NCBI GenBank assembly: GCA_001898965.1
Contig: MKVW01000009.1
Span: 1,362,177-1,426,176, forward strand
Length of the DNA: 64,000 nt
From: Rhizobiales bacterium 62-17
Lineage (GTDB): Bacteria > Pseudomonadota > Alphaproteobacteria > Rhizobiales > Beijerinckiaceae
Reading direction: 5' to 3'
Notes under the pieces: generated by a model
Seen by the model: only the letters and a program-made list of their open reading frames with translations
What the model was told of the DNA's origin: nothing
Databases searched by the model: none
Shown: positions 26,469-35,109 of the stretch, piece after piece
Numbering within the stretch: the stretch's first letter is position 1
Layout of the letters: each line of letters starts with the position of its first letter
Made by a program: the position numbers and the translations under genes

Positions 26469-27680
26469 ATGACAGCCCGCTGTCGTGCATTCTTTCTTGT
26501 GGCCGTTTCTCTGTCGGCTCTCGCCCTCGCCGGGTGCAATGAGCCGCAGCCGGCTCAAACGGCCGAAGTCAAGGCAGTGCCGCAGGTCGCTGTTGTCACC
26601 GTGGAGCCATCGGCACGTTCCTTCGTGCGCGAACTGCCGGGCCGGGTCACTCCGGCCCGTATCGCAGATGTGAGGGCGCGCGTCGCCGGCATCGTCGTGG
26701 CGCGCACCTTTACCCAGGGCGCTGACGTCGAAGCGGGCGAAGTTCTCTTCCGGATCGATCCGGCGCCGTTCGAGGTCGAACTGTCGGCGGCCAATGCCGC
26801 TCTCGCCAAGGCTGAAGCCGCCCGGCAGCAGGCCGAAGCGCAGGTCGGCCGCGTCAACAAGCTGGTCGCCACCAGCGCAGCCTCGACCGTTCAGCAAGAG
26901 ACCGCCGTCGCCACCTGGAAACAGGCGGAAGCCGACGTGGCCGCGCGCCGCGCCGATGTGGCGCGTGCCAAGCTCAATCTCGAATATACGACCGTGCGGG
27001 CGCCCATTAAGGGCCGCGTCGATGCCGCTCTGGTGACGGAAGGCGCGCTGGTCGGCCAGGGTGAGGCGACACGCCTCGCCACCATTCAGCAGCTCGATCC
27101 GATCTATGCCGACTTCACCCAGTCAGTCACGGAATTGCAGCAGCTGCGTCGCGACCTGGCCGACGGCACCTTGGAAAAGGTCGCCGCCGACACCGCCAAG
27201 GTGCGCCTCGAATTCAGCGATGGCACGGCCTACGAACATCACGGCAAACTGCTGTTCTCCGGCGTGACGGTTGATCCGACCACCGGCCAAGTCACCTTGC
27301 GTGGCGAATTCCCCAATCCGAAGCGCGATCTGCTGCCGGGCATGTATGTGCGCGTGCAGATCGAGCAGGGCATCGACCATGACTCGATCGCCGTGCCGCA
27401 GCAGGCCGTGCAACGTGACGATGTCGGCAACGCCTATGTCTTCGTCGTCAATTCCGAGAAGCGTGTCCGCATTCAGCCGGTCCAGGTTGGTTCGGCCTTC
27501 GAGGATAGCTGGCTGATCATGGACGGGTTGAAGCCCGGCGATCAGGTGGTGGCGGAAGGCTTCCAGAAATTCGTGGTCGGCGACGCGGTCGATGCCAGCC
27601 CTTGGCAATCGCGGCTTGCCCGCGCCACCAATACTGGCCAGCAACCCACGACCGTTTCCACGACCGGCGCCGTACGGTAG
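26469..27680 (+). CDS. RND efflux periplasmic adaptor lipoprotein (AcrA/MexA-like)
   Basis: 403 residues. The lipobox LALAGC (Cys23) marks an inner-membrane lipoprotein. The fold follows AcrA order. The first lipoyl half is GRVTPARIADVRARVAGIV. An alpha-hairpin runs about 110-170 (AKAEAARQQAEAQVGRVNKLV), and the second lipoyl half is TTVRAPIKGRVDAALVTEGALVGQG. The beta-barrel and membrane-proximal domains follow (GKLLFSGVTVDPTTGQVTLRGEFPNP). It bridges the AcrB-like pump encoded 12 nt downstream to an outer-membrane channel. No TolC/OprM-type gene is present here, so a shared channel is likely. Confidence 0.93.
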   Translation: MTARCRAFFLVAVSLSALALAGCNEPQPAQTAEVKAVPQVAVVTVEPSARSFVRELPGRVTPARIADVRARVAGIVVARTFTQGADVEAGEVLFRIDPAPFEVELSAANAALAKAEAARQQAEAQVGRVNKLVATSAASTVQQETAVATWKQAEADVAARRADVARAKLNLEYTTVRAPIKGRVDAALVTEGALVGQGEATRLATIQQLDPIYADFTQSVTELQQLRRDLADGTLEKVAADTAKVRLEFSDGTAYEHHGKLLFSGVTVDPTTGQVTLRGEFPNPKRDLLPGMYVRVQIEQGIDHDSIAVPQQAVQRDDVGNAYVFVVNSEKRVRIQPVQVGSAFEDSWLIMDGLKPGDQVVAEGFQKFVVGDAVDASPWQSRLARATNTGQQPTTVSTTGAVR

Positions 27681-27692
27681 CCGAGCACATCC

Positions 27693-30600
27693 ATGGCACG
27701 CTTCTTTATCGATCGGCCGATCTTCGCGGCTGTCGTCGCCCTGTTCATTTGTCTGGGCGGCCTTCTCTCCTTGCCGTTTCTGGGGGTGGCGCAATATCCC
27801 ATCATCGCGCCGCCGTCGATTTCCATCAGCACCAGCTATCCGGGCGCGACGCCGGAAAATCTCTACAACAGCGTCACCCGCTTGATTGAAGAGGAGCTGA
27901 ACGGCGCCAACGGCATTCTGAACTTTGAATCGACCAGTGATTCCCTGGGTCAGGTCGAAATCATCGCCAACTTCGTGCCGGGCACCGATTCCAGCATGGC
28001 GGCGGTGGAAGTGCAGAACCGCATCAAGCGCGTCGAAGCGCGCTTGCCGCGCGCCGTCATCCAGCAGGGCATCCTCGTCGAGGAAGCTTCCAGCGCCGTG
28101 CTACAGATCATCACCCTGCGATCCACCGACGGTAGCCTCGATGAAGTCGGCCTCGGTGATTTCATGGTGCGTAACGTCATCGGTGAAATCCGTCGTATTC
28201 CCGGCGTCGGCCGCGCAACCCTGTTCTCCACCGAGCGCTCGCTGCGCATCTGGGTCGATACGGAAAAGCTGATCGGCTACAATCTGACTTCGGCCGATGT
28301 CACCCGCGCCATCGAGGCGCAGAACGCGCAGGTCGCCTCGGGCAGCGTTGGCGCCGAGCCCAGCCGCGATTCGCAGCAGATCTCAGCCCTCGTCGTCGTC
28401 AAAGGCCAGTTGTCCTCGCCGCAGGAGTTCGGCTCCATCGTGCTGCGTGCCAATGCCGATGGCTCGACCGTGCGTCTGCGCGACGTCGCGCGCATCGAAG
28501 TGGGCGGCATGGGCTATCAGTTCACCACCCGGCTGAACGGCGAGCAAAGCGCCGGTCTGTCGGTGTTGATGTCGCCGACGGGCAATGCGCTCGCCACCGC
28601 CAATGCGGTGAAGACGAAGATGGAAGAGCTGTCCCGTTTCTTCCCTGACAACATCAAATACGACATTCCCTATAACATCACGCCGGTCATCGACGCCTCG
28701 ATCAAGAAGGTTTTGATGACTCTCGCCGAAGCCATGGTGCTCGTCTTCGCCGTGATGTTCATCTTCCTGCAGAACATCCGCTACACCATCATTCCGACCC
28801 TCGTGGTGCCGGTGGCGCTGCTCGGCACGTGTATGGTGCTCTTGCTCGCCGGCTTTTCGATCAACGTCTTGACGCTCTTCGCCATGGTGTTGGCGATCGG
28901 TATTCTCGTCGACGACGCTATCGTCGTCGTCGAAAACGTCGAACGCATCATGTCGGAAGAAGGCTTGCCGCCCAAGGAGGCGACACGCAAAGCCATGGGG
29001 CAGATCACCGGCGCCATCGTCGGCATCACTTTGGTGCTGATCGGCGTGTTCATTCCGATGGCCTTCTTCCCCGGCTCCGTCGGCATCATCTACCGCCAGT
29101 TCTCGGTAACCATGGTGGCCGCCATCGGCTTCTCGGCTTTGATGGCCTTGTCGCTGACGCCGGCGCTATGCGGCACGCTGTTGAAGCCCGTGGCCGCCGG
29201 TCATCATCATCGTGGCGGCGTCTTTGGCTTCTTCAACCGCACGGTCGATGGCGCCAAGACACGCTATTCCTCCTATGTGCGTTGGGGCTTGGCGCGCACC
29301 GGCCGCCTGATGATAATCTATCTGGCGCTGACGGTGGCCATGGCTTGGGGCTTCATGCGTCTGCCCGCCGGCTTCTTGCCGGTGGACGATCAGGGCTTCA
29401 TCACCACCGACGTGCAGACGCCATCCGATTCGGCCTTTGGCCGCACGCGTGATGTCATCCAAACGGTCGAGGCCTATCTGAAGCAGCAGCCGGCGGTCGA
29501 TAACGTCACCTTCCTCACCGGCTTCAGCTTCCTCGGTCAGGGCATGAACACGGCGCAGGCCTTCATCACCTTGAAGGACTGGTCGCAACGGCCGCCCGAC
29601 CAATCGGCCGAAGCCGTGGTCAATCGCATCAATCGCGATCTCGGCTCGATCAAGGACGCGAAGATCAACGCCCAGCAGCCGCCACCGATCGACAACTTGG
29701 GCAATTCCTCAGGTTTCAGCTTCCGTCTGCAGGATCGCGGCCAGCGCGGCTATACGGCGCTGATGCAGGCCAAGGATCAGGTATTGGAAGAATCGAAGAA
29801 GAGCCGCATCGTTCGCGATGTCTTCGTCGAAGGCCTGCCGCCCGCGCCGCAGCTCGAACTCGTGATCGATCGTGAGAATGCCGGCGCCCTGGGTATCACG
29901 TTCCAGGATATCAACGACGCCATCTCGACCAATCTCGGCTCGGCCTATATCAACGACTTCCCCAACCGGGGTCGCATGCAGCGCGTCATCGTGCAGGCCG
30001 ATGTGGAAGGCCGCATGCAAGCCAACGACATTCTGGGCTTCAACGTCCGCAATGCCCAGGGCAAGCTGGTGCCGTTCTCCTCCTTCGCTTCGGTGAAGTG
30101 GCTGACCGGCCCGACGCAGCTCGTCGGCTTCAACTATTATCCTTCCGTGCGCATGAGCGGCACGGCGCAGGCGGGCTTTACCAGCGGCGACGCCATCCGC
30201 GAGATGGAGCGCATCGCCGGCACCTTGCCGCGTGGTTTCGGCTTCGAATGGACCGGCCAGTCGTTGCAGGAAAAGCTGGCCGGTGCGCAGGCGCCGCTAC
30301 TGCTCGCGCTGTCGGCGCTGGTGGTCTTCCTCATCCTCGCGGCGCTCTACGAAAGCTGGACCATCCCGATCTCGGTTCTGCTCGTCGTGCCGCTTGGTAT
30401 GTTGGGCGCCGTGCTGGCTGTGACGACGCGCAGCATGCCTAACGACGTCTACTTCACCATCGGTCTGATCACCATCATCGGGCTAGCGGCGAAGGACGCG
30501 ATTCTGATCATCGAATTCGCCAAGGATCTGCGCGCCCAGGGCAAGGCACTGGTCGAGGCGACGGTGGAGGCCTGCTTCTTGCGCTTCCGCCCGATTCTGA

Positions 30601-30848
30601 TGACCGGCTTCGCCTTCATCTTCGGTGTCGCGCCGATGGTGATCGCGACGGGCGCCTCCTCCAAGAGCCAGCAGGCTCTCGGCACCGGCGTGATCGGCGG
30701 CATGATTTCGGTGGTGATCCTGGCGCTGCTGTTCGTGCCGATCCTGTTCGTCTTCATCCAGGCGTGGTTGACGCGCCGCGGTCGCAACGAAATGGCGGCA
30801 TTCAAAGAGCAGCAGGCTGCGGAAGCGGCGGCAGCAACGGCCGAGTAA
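27693..30848 (+). CDS. HAE1-family RND multidrug efflux pump (AcrB/MexB-like)
   Basis: 1051 residues, the standard AcrB length, with 12 membrane helices and two large periplasmic loops. MARFFIDRPIFAAVVAL is the typical N-terminus. The proton-relay Asp pair is Asp407/Asp408 in ILVDDAIVVVENVER, at the same numbers as in AcrB, and the partner Lys is Lys934 in AAKDAILIIEFAK. It exports hydrophobic drugs or metabolites with the adaptor encoded just upstream. A strong intrinsic terminator follows. The operon has no adjacent TetR gene; control may lie in the long AT-rich leader. Confidence 0.95.
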   Translation: MARFFIDRPIFAAVVALFICLGGLLSLPFLGVAQYPIIAPPSISISTSYPGATPENLYNSVTRLIEEELNGANGILNFESTSDSLGQVEIIANFVPGTDSSMAAVEVQNRIKRVEARLPRAVIQQGILVEEASSAVLQIITLRSTDGSLDEVGLGDFMVRNVIGEIRRIPGVGRATLFSTERSLRIWVDTEKLIGYNLTSADVTRAIEAQNAQVASGSVGAEPSRDSQQISALVVVKGQLSSPQEFGSIVLRANADGSTVRLRDVARIEVGGMGYQFTTRLNGEQSAGLSVLMSPTGNALATANAVKTKMEELSRFFPDNIKYDIPYNITPVIDASIKKVLMTLAEAMVLVFAVMFIFLQNIRYTIIPTLVVPVALLGTCMVLLLAGFSINVLTLFAMVLAIGILVDDAIVVVENVERIMSEEGLPPKEATRKAMGQITGAIVGITLVLIGVFIPMAFFPGSVGIIYRQFSVTMVAAIGFSALMALSLTPALCGTLLKPVAAGHHHRGGVFGFFNRTVDGAKTRYSSYVRWGLARTGRLMIIYLALTVAMAWGFMRLPAGFLPVDDQGFITTDVQTPSDSAFGRTRDVIQTVEAYLKQQPAVDNVTFLTGFSFLGQGMNTAQAFITLKDWSQRPPDQSAEAVVNRINRDLGSIKDAKINAQQPPPIDNLGNSSGFSFRLQDRGQRGYTALMQAKDQVLEESKKSRIVRDVFVEGLPPAPQLELVIDRENAGALGITFQDINDAISTNLGSAYINDFPNRGRMQRVIVQADVEGRMQANDILGFNVRNAQGKLVPFSSFASVKWLTGPTQLVGFNYYPSVRMSGTAQAGFTSGDAIREMERIAGTLPRGFGFEWTGQSLQEKLAGAQAPLLLALSALVVFLILAALYESWTIPISVLLVVPLGMLGAVLAVTTRSMPNDVYFTIGLITIIGLAAKDAILIIEFAKDLRAQGKALVEATVEACFLRFRPILMTGFAFIFGVAPMVIATGASSKSQQALGTGVIGGMISVVILALLFVPILFVFIQAWLTRRGRNEMAAFKEQQAAEAAAATAE

Positions 30849-30870
30849 TCGGAGGGGATCGTCTCAAGCG

Positions 30871-30898
30871 AATCGCGTTTCGATAGAAACGCGATTTT
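30871..30898 (+). terminator. Intrinsic terminator of the HAE1 RND operon
   Basis: A perfect 11-bp stem, 30871-30881 against 30886-30896, with loop GATA, followed by a short T-rich run on the plus strand. It lies 22 nt after the pump stop codon and before the stop of the convergent methyltransferase gene. Confidence 0.8.
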
Positions 30899-30920
30899 GC
30901 TTATAACGGTCCCCTTACGT

Positions 30921-31514
30921 TTATGGGTTGCCTGCTGAGAAAAAGGGCGCCCGTCGCGAAATCCGGTACACCGCCGCCGGCGGCAGGTTGCAATAAGTGC
31001 CGCCGATGCGCACGGCTTTCAGATCGAGCCGGTCGAGCAGCGGGCGCGGCACCGGGCAGCGCGGACCATAAGTGAATTGATAGAATGACCCGCCCGGCTT
31101 CAGATGCGTGAAGGCGCCGGCAAGGATCGCGATAACCTTACGCGAGCGCATCGACAGCAAAGGCAAGCCGCTGACGACGGCGCCCAGCGATGTGTCCTGG
31201 AGCTGATCGCAGCGTCTCAGCCGTGCCGCATCCATGGTCAGAACGCGAGCTTTTGGGAAGCGCTGATCCAGCAGAAGGGCGAACTCCGGCCCGTTCTCGA
31301 CAAGGGTCAGATCGCTTTCAAGAACGCCGCGCGCCAAAAGGGCACGGGTGAACACGCCTGTGCCGACGCCCAATTCGAGTACGGGTCCAGTCGTCGCTGA
31401 GATTTCCGACGTGATGAGATCGGCCAGCGCCTGTCCTGACGGCGTGATCGATGCGACGCGCAGAGGGGCCGACAACCAGGCGTGGAAGAATGGCAGGATG
31501 TCGCTCGCACTCAT
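30921..31514 (-). CDS. Class I SAM-dependent methyltransferase (PmtA-like)
   Basis: 197 residues. The SAM-binding motif I is VLELGVGTGVFTRALLARG, followed by the acidic LTLVENGPEF and SGLPLLSM in the motif IV position. The preceding RVASITPSGQALADLI is characteristic of the rhizobial phospholipid N-methyltransferase (PmtA) and related small enzymes. True PmtA converts phosphatidylethanolamine to phosphatidylcholine; this copy may have that or another lipid-like substrate. It overlaps the preceding SDR gene by 4 nt (ATGA), so the two are coupled. Confidence 0.78.
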   Translation of the reverse strand: MSASDILPFFHAWLSAPLRVASITPSGQALADLITSEISATTGPVLELGVGTGVFTRALLARGVLESDLTLVENGPEFALLLDQRFPKARVLTMDAARLRRCDQLQDTSLGAVVSGLPLLSMRSRKVIAILAGAFTHLKPGGSFYQFTYGPRCPVPRPLLDRLDLKAVRIGGTYCNLPPAAVYRISRRAPFFSAGNP

Positions 31515-32443
31515 ATCGAAGTCTCCGTTGCAAAAGATGGTTTGATGCCGGTGAGCTGTTCCGAAAGCGCCCAGAACTTCGCGGCGACATCGGGGTCGCG
31601 GGCAGATGCGATCGGCTGCACCACGGTCGGATAGCCTTTCATCTCGGTGCGGCCATCTGGCCCGATGAACTGGCCGCTTTCCGCCTGCGGCGCAGTGGCC
31701 GCGTAGAGTTGCGGCAAGGCGCCCATTTCCATGCTTTGCGCCATGAAACGGTTGCCGATGCGCATGAATAGGTTGAGCAGGCCTGTGGGGCCGCTTGTTT
31801 GCAGATTGGTCGCCGCATAGCCTGGATGAGCCAGGAGACTGCGGACGGGCAGGCTCGCCGCGCGCAGACGCCGGTCGAGTTCCAGCGCAAACAGCACATT
31901 GGCGAATTTCGATTGCGCATAAAAGGCGATGCGGCCGTAGTTCTTCGCGCCGTCGAGATCGTCGAAGTGAATATGTCCGCGTCGATGCAGATCCGACGAT
32001 ACGGTGACGACGCGGCTCTCTTGTCTCTTGGCCAGCGTTTCAAGAAGCAGGCCGGTCAGCGCGAAATGCGCCAGGTGATTGACGCCAAATTGCAGCTCGA
32101 AGCCTTGGCCGGTGAGCGTGCGCGGCGGCATCATCACCCCGGCATTGTTGATGAGGATGTCGAGCGGAACCTTGTCGTCGATGAGCTGTCGGGCGAAACT
32201 TTTCACCTGATCGAGATCGGCGAGGTCGAGCCGTCTCAGCTCGATCGAAGCCTTGGGCACGGCGGCGCGGATGCGGGCGAGGGCATCTTCGCCTCTGGCG
32301 GGGTCGCGAACCGCCATCAAGACATGGGCGCCTTTGCGCGCCAGCTCCCGGCTGGTCACGAAACCCAGCCCGCTGTTAGCCCCGGTCACCAGAATGGTGC
32401 GCCCGCTCTGGTCGGGCATGGCCTGTTCTGTCCATTTGCTCAT
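31511..32443 (-). CDS. Short-chain dehydrogenase/reductase (retinol dehydrogenase/WWOX-like)
   Basis: 310 residues. The cofactor motif TGANSGLGFVTSRELA, the NNAGVMMPP segment, Ser in VTVSSDLHRRG, and the YxxxK pair in FYAQSKFAN form a complete classical SDR active site. The long C-terminal part and its position relative to YAQSK fit the retinol-dehydrogenase-like group. ATG 32443 has GGAAGAG upstream. It is divergent from a TetR gene with repeat sequences between them, which suggests local repression and a xenobiotic or lipid aldehyde/ketone substrate. The substrate is not identified. Confidence 0.9.
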   Translation of the reverse strand: MSKWTEQAMPDQSGRTILVTGANSGLGFVTSRELARKGAHVLMAVRDPARGEDALARIRAAVPKASIELRRLDLADLDQVKSFARQLIDDKVPLDILINNAGVMMPPRTLTGQGFELQFGVNHLAHFALTGLLLETLAKRQESRVVTVSSDLHRRGHIHFDDLDGAKNYGRIAFYAQSKFANVLFALELDRRLRAASLPVRSLLAHPGYAATNLQTSGPTGLLNLFMRIGNRFMAQSMEMGALPQLYAATAPQAESGQFIGPDGRTEMKGYPTVVQPIASARDPDVAAKFWALSEQLTGIKPSFATETSI

Positions 32444-32461
32444 CGCGTCTCTTCCAGATCG

Positions 32462-32506
32462 ATCTGAACACTGATAAGATTGTCATGACATGGAATCTAA
32501 ACACTG
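32462..32506. promoter_or_regulatory. Candidate TetR operator region between SDR and TetR genes
   Basis: A 12-bp direct repeat with one mismatch, ATCTgAACACTG at 32462 and ATCTaAACACTG at 32495, is spaced exactly 33 bp. Between the copies lies the perfect palindrome TGTCATGACA (32481-32490), which ends on the first base of the tetR start codon. The spacing puts both repeats on the same helix face. Assignment to the adjacent TetR protein is inference. Confidence 0.5.
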
Positions 32507-33167
32507 TATAGATGGCATCATTGCGGCGCTGAAAAAAACAGCCCGGCCTGGAAAGCAGGCCGGGGAGCGCAAGGGCTATCACCATGGCGACCTGCGCACG
32601 GCGCTGATCCACGCGGCCGAGGATTTGCTGGCCGAGCGCGGCGCCGAAGGCTTTTCCTTGCGTGAAGTGGCGCGCCGTGCCGGTGTTTCGCCCGGCGCGC
32701 CGGCCCATCATTTCAGCAGCGCGGCGGGGCTTCTCACCGAAATCGCCATTTCAGGCTTCGACCAGCTCGCCGCCGATCTGCAACGGATCGCTGAAACCGA
32801 TCTGCCGCCGGCCGAGCGGCTGCAAGCGCAGGGCATTGCCTATGTTCGCTTCGGCCTCAAGCAGCCAGGCCGCTTCCAACTGATGTTTCGCCACGATCTC
32901 TTGTTGCCCGACAATGACCGCCTGCATGCGGCCGGCAAAACGGCGATGAAGGAATTGGAAGAAACGGTTCGCCTCTACAGGACGGCGCAGGGGCGTCCCG
33001 CTGACGACGCCGAAGTCATGCGGCTTTGCCTGGCGATATGGTCCATGGTGCATGGCTTTCTGCAGCTGACATTGGACGGCAAATTTGCCGCTCTGGCGCC
33101 CGATGGCTCCATCGATGCGTTCGTCGTCAGCGAGTTGCCGGCGATCATCAAAGCCACTTGGCCATAG
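32490..33167 (+). CDS. TetR/AcrR-family transcriptional regulator
   Basis: 225 residues. The HTH lies at about 35-80: YHHGDLRTALIHAAEDLLAERGAEGFSLREVARRAGVSPGAPAHHF. The C-terminal ligand domain contains IWSMVHGFLQL, the WxxxHG pattern of the TetR WHG-type effector domain. About 25 extra residues precede the DNA-binding domain. It is divergent from the SDR/methyltransferase pair and is probably its repressor. It ends 15 nt from the stop of the convergent phnF. Confidence 0.9.
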   Translation: MESKHCIDGIIAALKKTARPGKQAGERKGYHHGDLRTALIHAAEDLLAERGAEGFSLREVARRAGVSPGAPAHHFSSAAGLLTEIAISGFDQLAADLQRIAETDLPPAERLQAQGIAYVRFGLKQPGRFQLMFRHDLLLPDNDRLHAAGKTAMKELEETVRLYRTAQGRPADDAEVMRLCLAIWSMVHGFLQLTLDGKFAALAPDGSIDAFVVSELPAIIKATWP

Positions 33168-33182
33168 TATTCCCCACAAACA

Positions 33183-33932
33183 TCATCGTGTTGGCCGTGC
33201 CGTCTCGATGGTGAGTTCCACGCGATCAGCGGGAAAACGGGTAAAGGAAAACTGGATGGGAACGCCATCCGGATCGACGTTGAGCGCCCGCGTGACGATG
33301 ACGATGGCGCCGGGAGAAAGTTGCAACTCATCTGTGTCCGCTTCATCGGCATGGCGCGCCTCAACGCCGGTCGACGCACGCAGATAATCTTCGATGCCCA
33401 AGCGGGCGAGCGACGCTGTGATCGATTTCGTTTCGAGATAAAGATCGACGATTTTTGGAAAGCGTTCCGCGCTGAACCAGGATGTGGCGCGCGAAACGGG
33501 CAGGCCGTCGGCGATGCCACGCATTTCCAGACGCAACACCTCTTCGCCTGCTTTGATTCCAAGTGCTTCCGCCACTTCGGACGCCGCTGCTTCGCGCGCA
33601 TGATCGAGAAGTTCCGTTTGTCGATCGCGCGTCTGTCGGCCAAAGCCTGAGGAAAAGCGCGTGCGGGCGCCGATCGGATAGACCAGGCGCTTGCGGCGCC
33701 GCACGAATGTGCCGCTGCCTTGCACGGAGTGCAGCACGCCTTCATGCGCCAAGGCCGAAATCGCCGCGCGCACCGTGTGGCGATTGACGCCAAAGCGTTC
33801 GGCCAGCTCGCTTTCCGGTGGCAGCCGGCCGTTGTCGTCAACCAGGCCATTGGTCAGGCCCGAGCGGATTCCATCGGCGATCTGTCGCCAAAGTGCGACG
33901 CCGACGCCGCGCTGCAAACCGGCTCTCTGCAC
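33183..33932 (-). CDS. phnF: Phosphonate operon repressor PhnF (GntR/HutC subfamily)
   Basis: 249 residues from GTG 33932, which has GGGAG 8 nt upstream; a GTG at 33962 in the same frame lacks a ribosome site. The winged helix spans about 10-75, with ALWRQIADGI, RLPPESELAERFGVNRHTVRAAISALAHEGVLHSVQGSGTFV. It is followed by a UTRA effector domain (RLEMRGIADGLPVSRATSWF; ALNVDPDGVPIQFSFTRFPADRVEL). It is divergent from phnG with a perfect palindrome between the two genes. PhnF proteins repress phosphonate genes when phosphate is sufficient or ligand is absent. The repressor role here rests on family and position. Confidence 0.92.
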   Translation of the reverse strand: MQRAGLQRGVGVALWRQIADGIRSGLTNGLVDDNGRLPPESELAERFGVNRHTVRAAISALAHEGVLHSVQGSGTFVRRRKRLVYPIGARTRFSSGFGRQTRDRQTELLDHAREAAASEVAEALGIKAGEEVLRLEMRGIADGLPVSRATSWFSAERFPKIVDLYLETKSITASLARLGIEDYLRASTGVEARHADEADTDELQLSPGAIVIVTRALNVDPDGVPIQFSFTRFPADRVELTIETARPTR

Positions 33933-33997
33933 TTTTTCAACTCCCTTTCGACGCGCTGTCACGCCGTCGTCATCAAGACTCGGTACGAAAAGATATC

Positions 33998-34027
33998 TTG
34001 TCTATTTGTCTATATCAATAGACAAAT
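33998..34027. promoter_or_regulatory. PhnF operator: three TTGTCTAT half-sites
   Basis: A perfect 10-bp inverted repeat, ATTTGTCTAT (34004-34013) and ATAGACAAAT (34018-34027) around ATCA, is preceded by a further tandem TTGTCTAT at 33998-34005. This gives two direct half-sites and one inverted half-site. GTCTAT/ATAGAC words are typical of HutC-subfamily GntR operators. It lies 12 nt before the phnG ATG and about 65 nt before the phnF start, so it can control both. Confidence 0.75.
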
Positions 34028-34039
34028 TTTGGAGCCTAC

Positions 34040-34498
34040 ATGAGCCTGGACATCATCCCCCTCCCGCGCAGGGATCGCATGGCGATCCTGGCGCGCAGCA
34101 ACGGCGGCAGGCTGCGCGATCTTTGGTCAACGCTGGGCCTCGACCCCGCCTACAAATCCGTACGTGGCCCTGAGTCCGGCCTCGTCATGCTGCGGGGCCG
34201 CGTTGGCGGCACGGGCGAGGCGTTCAATGTCGGTGAAGCCACGATCACCCGCGCCAGCATCAAGCTGGAAGACGGCTCCATCGGCCATGCCATGGCGCTC
34301 GGCCGCGATGTCGAGAAGGCGCGCCTGTCGGCCGTCATCGATGCGCTCTGTCAGGACACGGCGATGGCGGCTCGGATCGATGCCGCTTTGATCGCGCCGA
34401 TCAAATCCGAACTCGATGCCGCCGATGAAGAGCGTCGCCAGGAAACGGCGGCGACGCGCGTCGACTTTTTCACGATGGTTCGCGGAGAGGATCAATGA
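34040..34498 (+). CDS. phnG: C-P lyase core complex subunit PhnG
   Basis: 152 residues, the usual PhnG size. It has RMAILARSNGGRLRDLW near the N-terminus, VMLRGRVGGTGEAFNVGEATITRASIKLEDG, and GHAMALGRDVEKARLSAVIDAL. PhnG is part of the PhnGHIJ core and, with PhnI, H and L, replaces adenine of ATP by phosphonate to give ribose 1-phosphonate 5-triphosphate. ATG 34040 has GGAG 7 nt upstream and is the first gene after the PhnF operator. The phnH start overlaps its stop (ATGATG/TGA). Confidence 0.95.
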   Translation: MSLDIIPLPRRDRMAILARSNGGRLRDLWSTLGLDPAYKSVRGPESGLVMLRGRVGGTGEAFNVGEATITRASIKLEDGSIGHAMALGRDVEKARLSAVIDALCQDTAMAARIDAALIAPIKSELDAADEERRQETAATRVDFFTMVRGEDQ

Positions 34499-35106
34499 TG
34501 GATCAGGCCGTGACTCTCGACGGCGGATTCGCCGATCCCGTTTTCAACGCGCAATCGGCGTTTCGCATCATCATGGACGCGATGGCGCGGCCTGGGCATG
34601 TGCTCGCCATCCCCGCATACGCCACGCCGCCGGTGCCCCTGAGTGCGATCGCCGGCACGGTTGCCTGCACCTTGCTCGATGTCGATACGCCGTTCTGGCT
34701 CGATCAGGCCTTGGCGGCCAATCCGGCGCTGCAAGCCTGGCTCACCTTCCACACCGGCGCCCGTGCGGCGGCAACGCCCGTCGAAGCGCATTTCGCTCTT
34801 GTCGGCGATCCCACATCCATGCCGTCGCTCGAGCGCTTCGCTTTGGGTTCGCACAATTATCCCGATCAATCGACGACGCTGATCCTGCAGGTGGGCAGTC
34901 TAGATGGCGGCGTACCGCTGACCTTCGCGGGACCCGGCATCAAGGGCCGCAAGACCATCGCCCCGCAAGGTCTGCCGGCGGGTTTCACCGCGCAATGGCA
35001 CGACAACGGCAAGCGCTTTCCCTGCGGCGTCGATCTCATTCTGACGAGCGCCGATGCGATCGCTTGCTTGCCGCGCACCGCTCGTCTTGTCGAAACGGAG
35101 AGCTGA
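34495..35106 (+). CDS. phnH: C-P lyase core complex subunit PhnH
   Basis: 203 residues. DPVFNAQSAFRIIMDAMARPGHVL near the start is the PhnH signature, and PGIKGRK and FPCGVDLILTSADAIACLPRTARL near the end are also characteristic. PhnH is a structural subunit of the C-P lyase core with a degenerate PLP-transferase-like fold. ATG 34495 overlaps the phnG stop; an in-frame ATG at 34498 is equally possible. The phnI ATG comes 3 nt after its stop. Confidence 0.95.
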   Translation: MMDQAVTLDGGFADPVFNAQSAFRIIMDAMARPGHVLAIPAYATPPVPLSAIAGTVACTLLDVDTPFWLDQALAANPALQAWLTFHTGARAAATPVEAHFALVGDPTSMPSLERFALGSHNYPDQSTTLILQVGSLDGGVPLTFAGPGIKGRKTIAPQGLPAGFTAQWHDNGKRFPCGVDLILTSADAIACLPRTARLVETES

Positions 35107-35109
35107 GCC

